Assembly (NCBI GenBank): GCA_963921825.1
Contig: OY997595.1
Span: 66,495,879-66,559,878, forward strand
Reading direction: 5' to 3'
From: Erodium maritimum
Taxonomy: Eukaryota > Streptophyta > Magnoliopsida > Geraniales > Geraniaceae
DNA length: 64,000 bases
The notes below the pieces were generated by a model. It did not search any database. It saw only the letters and a list, made by a program, of their open reading frames with translations, and was not told the origin of the DNA. Position numbers and translations under genes: made by a program. Shown in pieces: positions 34,801 to 45,933 of this stretch; position 1 is the first letter of the stretch; the number at the start of each line of letters is the position of its first letter.

Positions 34801-37800
34801 TGTCACGCCCCAAATCCGGTTTTGCCCAGACTCGAGACGTGACTAAAGATATACAGTAAAACAGAAATAATGAAATAAAATAAAGTTTCCAAATGATATA
34901 AATCCTTCAAAAAGTAAAGAGTCACAGCTCAAACGGTAAAACACAATATCCAACATAAAAGAGTACACGTCTCTAAAACTAGCTAAACCCTCAAGCTCCC
35001 AAGCTCCGAGAGTCCGGCTAGTACTGCTCCCGCTCAACACCTGAAACACCATAAGGATAGGAGGGGTGAGCTTACGCTCAGTAGGGAAAATGCAGAACCA
35101 GGTCACCCTTTTATTTTAATAAACAAGAGTTCAGACGTTCATTCAAACCTTAATAAAACGAGAAACCAAACCGATGATGAAATACGGAGGCAAACCGAAT
35201 GTTTAACAATTTCAAAGAGTCAATAATGATCGTAGGAAAAGAAGAGAATCAATGCATTTCTTAAATACTCAATAGAAGATCGAACTTTCAAGTAATGCTG
35301 TGGGACATGAAGTCGCCACCCTCCGATCCACAATACTCGTTGTGTCATGTCGGATTTTCCCTCGGTCCAGAGGAGACACATAACGTCGTAAAGACGTATA
35401 ACATCGAGAATGCCGGAAACATCCCTAGGAGGACGCATATCATCGGGATTCTCGGAAACGTATCCAAAGGACCATATGTCATCGAGACAAGTAGAATAAT
35501 GTCGTGGGACATGTAGTCGCCACCCTCCGATCCACAATACTCTCTGTGTCATATCATATTTTCCCTCTGTCCAGAGGAGACGCATAACGTCACAAAGACG
35601 TACAACATCGAGAATGCCGGAAACGTCCCTAGGAGGACGCATATCATCGGGATTCTCGGAAACGTCTCCAAGGGACCATATGTCATAGGGAACCAAGGTA
35701 ATACTCCCGCAGGAAGCATACTCTCAGGTGAAAATAATCAAGAAATCAATCCCCGCAGGGTAAACCATCCAATTGCCCCTTAGGGTCTAGTGTCCAATGC
35801 CCCGCAGGGTCCGATAATCAATGCCCCACATGGTCCGTAACCATTGCCCGTAGGCTCGATAATCAATGCCCCGCAGGGTCCATAACCATTTCCCGCAGGC
35901 TCAATAACCGATGCCCCGCAGGGTCCATAACCGTTGCCCGCAGGCTCAATAACCGATGCCCCGTAGGGTCCCTAACCGTTATCCCGCAGGATCAATAACC
36001 GATACCCCGTAGGGTCCCTAACCGTATCCCGCGGGATCAATAACCGATACCCCGCAGGGTCTACCTAACATTATCCTGCAGGATCTACCAAACAATATCC
36101 CGCAGGATCTACCAAGCAATGTTCCGTAGGATCACTCAAACAATGCCCTGCAGAGTCCACAACCAATCATAGAAATACACACGTTCATCAATACACACCA
36201 CACGGGATTCATACCCATAACTACACTTACCAGTACTTACCTCTTGCTCTCCACCGGTCAATCGATCACCTGATCGTGCCTTCTTGGCACAACCAGTCAT
36301 ACTCGATCAACCATTCAATCATTTAAACATTCAATCAATCAACCAATGATTCAAGCATTCAAGTTCAACATTCAAACATTCAAGCATGCATTCGATCTAG
36401 TTTCATTAGACTCTTGATTATCCTAATGACTAGCAAACAGGCATGTGAAGCTAACACACAACTAATCCGAGGGCTCATCACGACCTCTCTACCAGTAAAT
36501 CAATTCTCAAGTACTGAAAGCGAGTTAACTAGTGATTTGCATCCTAATCATGCATTTCTAGACTCGTCCGGTTAATAGTAATTGAAAGACAATTATTCTA
36601 GTTGTTCGCATCCTATATGCAATGCTAGGACCTTTCCCATTTTATTAACCTAATAGGCACGCTAGTATTGAAATACTAGAGTAGTTAGACTTTCCCTACC
36701 TTGTGGTCTTCCTCTAAATACTCTGCTGAAAAGTCGATTTGCCCCTACTCCGTTCTTCACACGGGTTCCGGATTGGTCTTCGTCTTCTCGGGCAAAGTCC
36801 AAGTTCTCGGGCGAAGTCCCGTCTAGGTTTGACAAATAAAACGCCCAAATCAAAAACTGATAATAGTCCAAAGGTCCTCTGATGTTTAAATAAATCCTTT
36901 AATTTCTCACATTTAATTAAATAAATCAGTTAATTAATCTGATTTTTCAAATATTTGTATTTGAATTCGGGTTGACCCGGATCCGAACCCGGACCCGGTC
37001 CAGATCCGGCCTGACCCGGATCCAGACCCTAGGCCTGGCCCGGGTTCGGATCTGGGTCAATCCGAATTCAAATACAAATATTTGAAAAATCAGATTAATT
37101 AACTGATTTATTTAATTAAAGGTGAGAAATTAAAGGATTTATTTAAACATCAGAGGACCTTTGGACTATTATCATTTTTTGATTTGGGCGTTTTATTTGT
37201 CAAACCTAGACGGGACTTCGCCCGATAACTTGGACTTCGCCCGAGAAGACGAAGACCAATCCGGAACCCGTGTGAAGAACGGAGTAGGGGCAAATCGACT
37301 TTTCAGCAGAGTATTTAGAGGAAGACCACAAGGTAGGGAAAGTCTAACTACTCTAGTATTTCAATACTAGCGTGCCTATTAGGTTAATAAAATGGGAAAG
37401 TTCCTAGCATTGCATATAGGATGCGAACAACTAGAATAATTGTCTTTCAATTACTATTAACCGGACGAGTCTAGAAATGCATGATTAGGATGCAAATCAC
37501 TAGTTAACTCGCTTTCAATACTTGAGAATTGATTTACTGGTAGAGAGGTCGTGATGAGCCCTCGGATTAGTTGTGTGTTAGCTTCACATGCCTGTTTGCT
37601 AGTCATTAGGATAATCAAGAGTCTAATGAAACTAGATCGAATGCATGCTTGAATGTTTGAATGTTGAACTTGAATGCTTGAATCATTGGTTGATTGATTG
37701 AATGTTTAAATGATTGAATGGTTGATCGAGTATGACTGGTTGTGTCAAGGAGGCACGATCATGTGATCGATTGACCGGTGGAGAGCAAGAGGTAAGTACT

Positions 37801-39187
37801 GGTAAGTGTAGTTATGGGTATGAATCCCGTGTAGTGTGTATTAATGAACGTGTGTATTTCTATGATTGGTTGTGGACCCTGCGGGGCATTGTTTGAGTGA
37901 TCCTACGGAACATTGCTTGGTAGATCCTGCGGGATATTGTTTGGTAGATCCTGCGGGATAATGTTAGGTAGACCCTACGGGGTATCGGTTATTGATCATG
38001 CGGGATAACGGTTAGGGACCCTGCGGGGCATCGGTTATTGAGCCTGCAGGCAACGGTTATGGACCTTGCGGGGCATCGATTATTGAGCCTGCGGGCAATG
38101 GTTATGAACCCTGAGGGGCATTGATTATCGAGCCTGCGGGCAATGGTTACGGACCCTGCGAGGCATTGATTATCGGACCCTGCGGGGCATTGGACACTGG
38201 ACCCTGCGGGGCAATTGGATGGTTTACCCTGCGGGGATTGATTTCTTGATTATTTTCACCCGAGCGTATGCGTCTTGCGGGAGTATTACCTTGGTTCCCT
38301 ATGACATATGGTCCCTTGGAGACGTTTCCGAGAATCCCGATGATATGCATCCTCTTAGGGACGTTTATGGCATTCTCGATGTTATACGTCTTTGTGACGT
38401 TATGCGTCTCCTCTAGACCGAGGGAAAATCCGATATGACACAGAGAGTATTGTGGATCGGAGGGTGGCGACTACATGTCCCACGACATTATTCTACTTGT
38501 CCCGATGACATATGGTCCTTTGGATACCTTTCCGAGAATCCCGATGATATGCGTCCTCCTAAGGATGTTTCCAGCATTCTCGATGTTATACGTCTTTACG
38601 ACGTTATGCGTCTCCTCTGGACCGAGGGAAAATCCGACATGACACAACGAGTATTGTGGATCGGAGGGTGGCGACTTCATGTCCCAAGGCATTACTTGAA
38701 CGCTCGATCTTCTATTGAGTATTTAAGAAATGCATTGATTCTCTTCTTTTCCTACGATCATTATTGACTCTTTGAAATTGTTAAACATTCGGTTTGTCTC
38801 CGTATTTCATCATCGGTTTGGTTTCTCGTTTTATTAAGGTTTGAATGAACGTGTGAACTCTTGTTTATTAAAATAAAAGGGTGACCTGGTTATGCATTTT
38901 CCCTACTGAGCGTAAGCTCACCCCTCCTGTCCTTGTGGTGTTTCAGGTGTTGAGCGGGAGCAGTATTAGCCGGACTCTCGGAGCTTGGGAGCTTGAGGGT
39001 TTAGCTAGTTTTAGAGACGTGTACTCTTTTATGTTGGATATTGTGTTTTACCGTTTGAGCCGCGACTCTTTACTTTTTGAAGGATTAATATCATTTGGAA
39101 ACTTTATTTTATTTCATTATTTCTGTTTTACTGTATATCTTTAGTCACGTCTCGATTCTAGGCAAAACCGGATTTGGGGCGTGACAG
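34801..39187. repeat. giant imperfect palindrome, arms about 2.2 kb
   Basis: Outer ends TGTCACGCCCCAAATCCGG and CCGGATTTGGGGCGTGACA are inverted copies, and the match continues inward to a GC-rich spacer of roughly 20-35 bases near 36987-37007 (CAGATCCGGCCTGACCCGG). The arms differ by a few percent: the 69-codon frames at 36662-36871 (minus) and 37161-37370 (plus) differ at 2 residues, and other parts differ slightly more. Confidence 0.93.
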
Positions 39188-39367
39188 GTTGGGTCCGTAA
39201 TGGTGATCCGGGCCTGGTCTTCAGACCGGCCCAGCCCAGTCTAACTGTCCAAAACCCCTTCTTCCTTTTTTTTGTTTTTTTTTCTTTTCAAACACACTCG
39301 TTGCAAATTACTACATCCATGCTTCAAGTTGCCAACTATTACCCTTTTAAAAAAGCCGGGTTTTACA
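34801..39367 (-). mobile_element. long Gypsy-type LTR, copy E, containing an inverted duplication
   Basis: On the minus strand it starts TGTAAAACCCGGC at 39367, right after a polypurine tract, and ends GGGGCGTGACA at 34801, right before a primer-binding site. Between these, instead of one normal LTR body, it holds two oppositely oriented copies of the downstream 2.2 kb of the LTR (34801-36986 and 37008-39187). Each arm contains the CTACTGAGCG block, the CCTATGACATATGGTCC block, CCTGCGGG tandem units and the GACGAAGACCAATCCGGAAC block. The LTR thus has retroviral-type internal ends on both sides. It is an old, rearranged fossil. Confidence 0.8.
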
Positions 39368-39440
39368 GTCTACCCCCTTTAAAAGAATTTCGTCCTTGAA
39401 ATTTAAAATGAACGCGTTCCACTCAACCCGATCTCGGGGA
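39368..39440 (-). other. polypurine tract and polyprotein end of a Gypsy element
   Basis: Read on the minus strand the DNA just upstream of the LTR start codes GRNSFKGGRL and a stop, the usual end of a plant Ty3/Gypsy polyprotein, overlapping the polypurine tract AAAGGGGGTAGA that precedes the LTR start TGTAAAACC. How far the polyprotein fragment reaches to the right is unclear (perhaps 39830). Confidence 0.75.
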
Positions 39441-41761
39441 ACGTCCGATTAAAATTTCCAGTCCACTGTCATCCAACTTACGGAACCACACAAACCAGTT
39501 AGTCGATACCTGAATCCCCTGTCGGTGCAGACGTCACGCTGACACGCACGGCTCGGTCAAGATGTCCTTTACCGGAACCGTCCGTCGGTATAGGTATCAT
39601 ACCAGATCAATTATCACCTCGTACTTAACGTGGATCCAACACCTATACACATCTCCTCGACTAACCACCTCACTCATTTAAGTAACACGCGACAAAAACA
39701 AAAGGGGTAAGCCCACGTCTTGTACTGCAGTTCCCGACTCCATCAGCGGTTCATCACCCGTTTCTAAAGAAACACAACATTGGTCCAACCATCCTCCCGG
39801 AAATCCGTCGGACATAAACACAAAATCACTGGTTGGGTAAACCTCGATGTTTGATCATGTTTGTTTGTATGTCACCGCTTGTGGGGTGTCATCATGGTGA
39901 GGGCCGACGGTTGTGTTTGACACCAGGTGTCGTGTTTAAGTGTCATCATGGTGAGGGCCGACGGTTGCGAGATAGATTCAAGCGTCGACCGATGAGTGAC
40001 AGTGAGGGAACCATCTACATCAGAACTTTTCACACCAGACACAACAACATCCTCCAATCCCTTCAGCACTTTAGTCGGCACCTGTTTCCGTTTTCGTCGA
40101 GATCGTCAACGGGATCGACGAGATAATTGGCCGGCAGCGGAGGCCGTCATTGTAGCTTCCAACCCCATCGAAACAACCTCTACATCATTCGGTAATGGTG
40201 AACAAGATTTCTCCTTTTTGGAGATTTTGTTTTCGTCGCCGAGACCGACGAGACCCTTTACTAGCAATGGAGGTCGTCAATGGCACCTTAGCCTTGTGTT
40301 TAGATCTCCCTCGATCATGTTTGTTCTGTTCCTGTTTTGTTGTTGGTGATCTATCTACTATTGTACAATAATCACCATACATAGTCACCAGAGTAGTGCA
40401 AAAAATAGAGAAAGAAAGCATGGCTTCAATCGGAATTCAATGTTGTTAGACGCTGATGCAAAAAACGACAACCCACCTTATCCATTCTCCAATTCCCACA
40501 ACAAAATCCGAGAACCGAACTGAAAGAGAATGGTTGTTTTCTCTAAAACAACTCTGACAATCGGTCTTGTTCCCTACTTCCACCGTCAGGAACACGCCCT
40601 CAGATCCGATGGTGAACGGATCAACGAACCAAAATACAACAGACAACGTCGAGACATACCAGTTCACCGGAGGAGGGAACGCGACTTCCTTGAAGCCTAA
40701 CCGTCAAAGACTCTGCTCGTAGCTCTCACGGCGAGGCGAGATTGGGTCTAGCGACGGCGCTTGGGAAGAAAGGCAACCTTAAGTGCCCGTGCGTGAGGCC
40801 CGTTCAGTGCATAAGAGTGATTTTCTCTACATCGAAAAATATTGGACTACTTGGAATAATATAACGTTTGATGCGTACCTATCGAGGAATTTGTTGTCTT
40901 TTCTAGTTCCGGCGTGGGACTTCTTTCTCGGCCTTTTGGTTGGTGATTGGAGCGGTACTGGTTTAGTCGTTCCTATTGCTCATGCTTTTCAGGCTTCCTC
41001 CTCTCTCTCAGGTGTACTTGTTCTCCTTTTCCATTGCTTTTCTCAAGTATTGGAGTATGGAGTAATAAGTACTGTTTCGAGCTTCATGGTTGGAAAATCC
41101 GGATTCAAGACCCTCCTCTCTCGTCTGCGCTTCATAGTTGTAAAATTCGAGTTTTAGACCTGTACTTTTTTTGGTTCTTAGCTTAATGTGTGTAAAATCT
41201 AGGTTTTAGACTTTTGTTCTGTTTGCGCCCTGGTTGGGTTGCTGAGGTTCCTATTATAGGAACGCTCCTTCATTGTAAGTCTGGTTTGCTTCCATGTTGG
41301 GATGCCAAGGTTCCTTGTATAAGAACACTCTTTCATGTTTCAGGATACTCCCCTCGTTGGGACTGTCATGAGGTTGAGCTGATATGCCAACGCTCGATTC
41401 ACAGGTTTGTAGCTAGACCGTTCCATTTTGTCCTCAATTTTCAGACTTTGAAAATAGAAAGATTTATATGCTGTTTTGCTGATAAAAACAAAAGTACGAA
41501 TTGGTCGAACATAAACACATATAGACACTCGACAAAGTTAATCGTCCAAAACTAGGCATACTAGATGCGGGTGGCCTCGTTTTCATCTTCCTTAGCTCGC
41601 AATTTCACTTCCATTCCACCAGTTTCTTCCTTTACTTTAGGAAACATCCTTCTTTAAACAAGTGCTACACCAAATATATAACCATCAGTAATAATGACGC
41701 ACAATACATTACCGTATAATATACAGAATAACACACAAATGTATATGATACATACAATGTT
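39441..41761. other. unassigned region between LTR E and the NLR gene
   Basis: 39441-39830 is probably remaining internal Gypsy DNA. 39886-39913 and 39940-39967 are a direct repeat (GTGTCATCATGGTGAGGGCC plus GACGGTTG, 54-bp period). 40000-40790 has short frames of no recognised family. 41190-41380 holds two degenerate units with GGTTCCTATTATAGGAACGC and GGTTCCTTGTATAAGAACAC. The last 200 bases should contain the 3' UTR of the NLR gene. Confidence 0.4.
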
Positions 41762-42211
41762 TCATCCAAATCTAGCTGCGGAAGAAGCAGCGAGATCATT
41801 TTCGTCCTCAAGAGCCTGAATTTGTAGCTTCAACTCGGAAATAGCCCTTTTCCGCTCCAAACATTCTTTGGCCTTCTCAACATAAGTACAAAACACTCCA
41901 ATGGCATCCTCTACAAACCCAACCTGTTCTGCACTAACGTTGTTCACTTGTTGGGTTTGGAGAATGTGAACAAATTCACCTAACGAAATGGAGTCTTTGG
42001 CGACAAACGTTCCCTTCATGTCGTTTTGCTGAGATCTAGATGTAGAAAGACTTGTCCTTGTTCCGAGCTTAGGGATAACATGCTTAGAAATTTGGCCTTC
42101 CTTTGTTGCCCCAATGAATTTCTCAATTGACTTCTCCTGCCTTTCAACTTCTTGTTCAAAATGGGCACTCGATGACGCCGATGGAAGTGTGACAGTGAAT
42201 CCTTGAACCTC
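41762..42211 (-). CDS. NLR exon 7: C-terminal coiled coil
   Basis: 149 codons and TGA. The middle reads MKGTFVAKDSISLGEFVHIL. The end, VEKAKECLERKRAISELKLQ followed by IQALEDENDLAASSAARFG, has heptad spacing expected of a coiled coil. Similar tails follow the LRRs in some At4g27190-like proteins, but I cannot name a domain. Confidence 0.65.
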   Translation of the reverse strand, partial: EVQGFTVTLPSASSSAHFEQEVERQEKSIEKFIGATKEGQISKHVIPKLGTRTSLSTSRSQQNDMKGTFVAKDSISLGEFVHILQTQQVNNVSAEQVGFVEDAIGVFCTYVEKAKECLERKRAISELKLQIQALEDENDLAASSAARFG

Positions 42212-45200
42212 CTTATTTCAAGAAAATAGTACTTTACAATTTGTAACAATAATCAAATGAGCAATATAAAACAACGAAGTAGCATATATATATATGTACC
42301 AATTCTGATACTTGGTCACAAGTATCAACATCAGTTTCTTTTCTTGGTCCCGTGGTGCCGTTCTCACAAACCGCAAATACCTTATTTCCGAGCTCCTGTA
42401 AATTAAAACAAAACAGCTTCTGTTGAGATATTTTGTGGCTTGGTCACCAAATAACCAATATAGGGAAGTGTGTTGGCTTGATTGGCAAGTAATCAATATA
42501 TAGAAGCTTATGTCTTGTTGCCAGGTAAAAGATATTAGAAAATTGGGTCTTAATTATCGAAATCTTTAGTTGCCTTATAGTGTATGTTTGATGTACTATA
42601 TAAGGAGATCAATATCAATAATACAAACAAGTTTTTTTGGCCACCAATTTTTCTATTCTTATTGTTATTTCTACATTGTATCAGAGCCTGGCTACGATCC
42701 AGATGACCAGGACACAAAATATCTCAACAGATTCTTATCTTACTAGCTGGAAAATGAAGCACAATGTAGATTATCCTAAGTGACTTATTATATTACTTGT
42801 AGGAAAATGAAATACAATGTAATTTCTTTGCTTGAGCACTGTGATATTAGTTTTGCAGCAAACAAATATAATTAATGTTCTTTCAGCATGAAACAAAAAT
42901 GCTTGAAAAACTAATATTCAGAAATGAAGAGAAAATTGATAAAGGAGAAGATAAGGAAGTGGACAGTATGAACAAGACATACCACTTGAGTAGCAAGATC
43001 AATGAATTCATTGGGTTGATTGCTAATACGTGGGCTGAATCGTGAGGAAGAAGCTGTATAATTGGAGAAAGAAGGATCCGAATATCGGGATGTCTTGGAT
43101 TTATCAGAATGTTCGACACCTTGTTCAGAAACCACAACTTCTTTTCCTTTACTTTTGTCACAAGTACCAGCCACCCTTTCTTTTTGAGCTTGTCCTTCAG
43201 AAGGGTTGGTGGCTAAGATTGATGGAAATGTGGTGGACAACCTTTCAGCCTCCTTAAGTTCAGAATACACAAGCACTCAAAATTACAATTGAAATGGAAA
43301 GAGAGGAAGAAAATGGAAGAGTGACATACCCTTTCTTCATAAATCTTCTCTATAGTTGTATTAAGCTCTCCCTCCCAACGCTCTTCACTTCGAGAGTCTG
43401 TCAAATATACTGTCTTCAGCTGTGGCCGACGGTCTGTTAAATATACTCTCCTCAGTTTTGGTGTGGTTGTGATTCCTCCACAGAATGTCTTCATATTGGG
43501 GCAATCTATCACTTCTACCACTTCCAAAGAGTTGAAATTGAAGGTGCAATGACGGGATGAGCAGAAATTTGTGAGCCTTGGTAACTTATGGAGTCTCAAC
43601 CACAGCAATTGGTTGAAAATGTTCCCATCTTCAGGGCTAGAAGATGACGACTTCTCGTCATCATCTCTCGCCTCTCCTCCTATTATTTCTTCTATCATTT
43701 CACATCCACTTATGCTCAGACGTTTCAATTGCTCCATTCTTGTAGCTGTTGACGGTTGTAACAAATTTATCACTCCCACACAGTTCACGAGGGTCAAAGC
43801 CTCCAGTAACTTGAAAGATACAGGGCTTGGTACTAAATTTATGAGACGAGGACATTCTGTCACGTGTAGAATCTTAAGTTTGTCGAGAATATTTGAAAAG
43901 AATGACGAGTATTGATCTTGTTTGCAAATATACTCCAATTCTGGCAGCTTGTTGAGTACAAGTTTTGTCAACTGCGGAAATAGTATGTCTTCATTTACAT
44001 AAGCAGTGACATCTCCTTCGTATGGAAATATCTCTTGGAAGGAGGAATTGGATATTTGAAATGTTTGCAGATGATGATGAATTATGTTGAGCAACTTGGA
44101 TGGAAAAGTAGGCAATTCACCGTGAGACTCACCGTGAGACTCGTTAATGATTAATTCTTTAAGACTAAGCCGTGATGGCAAAAGGTCAGATAGTCCCAAT
44201 AAAGTAGATAATTCCTTACTTCTCATGCCCAAACACTTCATTTTGGAGATCGCCTGAAAGACCAACCAATGGCATTAATTTCCAGAATTTTTTTAATTGA
44301 GTCAAAATCCATAATTCACACATGACAAAAGTGTTAAGTATAAACTATTTGCTAGGCCGTAATCTATCAATATATATAGTTTTATCTTAAATACGGGAAA
44401 TTCAAGGAAACAGATTGTATCTTATACTATATGTATACTTTTTTTTTGAGCAAAAGGAATTTTTTATTAATAAAGTTGTTTCAATACAATAGAGTGCATC
44501 AGAGACTTTTTTACCACGAAAAATAGGACAAGAACACTTAAGAATGTTTGTTATTCTTTTACTAAGATAATCGTCCTGGACGGTATTGAATCGGTGCCCT
44601 AAGGGCGAGGACAGAATATGGAAAAAGAGGGTGGAGTACCGGAGATCAGTAAAGACCTCAACGGTAATGGGGATGGTGGGAGGCAAAGCATCGTCCGGGG
44701 ACCCCTCTCTGGGCCAGTCCCCGATGCTCCCCTCCCTAGGGGAATCCATGATTCCCTATTCAGTAGGCACCGAGCCTAGAAAGACTGACTGGACGGCAGC
44801 GGCGACAGTTCCTCGACCACGGTCTTCAAACCAAGACTCGGACAGTTCACGCAATGATCCTGGGTTGCTTCTTCTCCAACAATTCCCACCTCGTCCTCCT
44901 TCCTCCAAACCCTAGGGCGCCGGCCCAAATTTTCCACGATTGTACTCTAGCTAGTCCTTTCTCGGGCGCGCGACTCCTAGGGTTACGCCTCCACCATGCC
45001 TTGCTCCAACCCTGATCTTGGCTTATCCTCTCTCTCGCCTGCCTCGGTGGAGGCCACTGAGGTGGGGACGGCGATGACCGCTTCTTTGGGGACTACGGTG
45101 ATTGCGGCGACCCTGGAACTCCTCTTGTAGGCGAGGTCCCTCGAGGCCTAATCGGTGAAACGGGGGAGGCAGAGAGGATTGACATGACGGGCGGCGGAGG

Positions 45201-45902
45201 ATCTGGCAGCGCAGAGCACGGTCGTGGGGATCCGGCCCTCTCATTGGTTGACCTTGGGGGCGGAGAAAAAGTGCCCAGCCTCGAGCGAATCCCAACAGAC
45301 TACGAGAGCAGAGGAGTGGCCCGGTGCCGAGGGCGACGACGAAAGAAAATCCGAGATTGCGGAGGAATCGTAACTAAACCAGGGGAAGAGGAGAGTGGGG
45401 GAGGCGAAACAACGACAGATGGAAAGGAAGGGACACCGGAACTCGGTCGAGAGAGAGAAGCGCGATGAAAGGGCTGTTGGGGCGAAAACCTAACAGACAT
45501 CGTTTTGCGAGAGCGTTTTTATACTATATGTACAATTAACAAAGTGTAATGAAAAACATGATAAAGTGCGTAGTAAAAAATAAAAAAAAAATCTATATTT
45601 CTCTCTCGCTCTCGTTGAGAACCTCGCCCTAGCCCTAGCCGCGCTATGGTGCTTTCTCCTGCCACCACCGCTGTCATGCACCCTGCCCAGTCGTCGCATG
45701 GGGCTGGGTCTATCGGTTGCGTCACCCTAGTGTCACCCTCTCCCATCCGGTCAACTCCCTCGCAGAACATGCCGGGTGTGGGGGATAAATATCGGTGGGG
45801 ATGGCTGCCTTCGCCCCCATCTTCTCCTCCTTTCTTCATGGCCTTGAGCCGGTCCTCTCCTCCTGAGGTCTTTCCGGTTTCAATACCTCTGATGGTGCTG
45901 TC

Positions 45903-45933
<31 letters not shown>

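Noticed and set aside
35220-38767. Repeated WIGGWRLHVPRHY-type open frames in both palindrome arms
   Set aside because: They derive from a tandemly repeated, non-coding LTR segment; the same frames appear on opposite strands and have no start context or domain.
34801-39187. Reading the terminal TGTCACG...CGTGACA ends as inverted repeats of a large DNA transposon
   Set aside because: The adjoining tRNA primer-binding site, the polypurine tract and four other copies with TG...CA ends and 5-bp duplications show these are LTR ends; the symmetry comes from an inverted duplication of LTR sequence.
34801-39187. Palindrome as a sequencing or assembly artefact
   Set aside because: The arms differ at a few percent of positions and the flanks differ on the two sides, which a hairpin read artefact would not produce. 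Still worth a long-read check.
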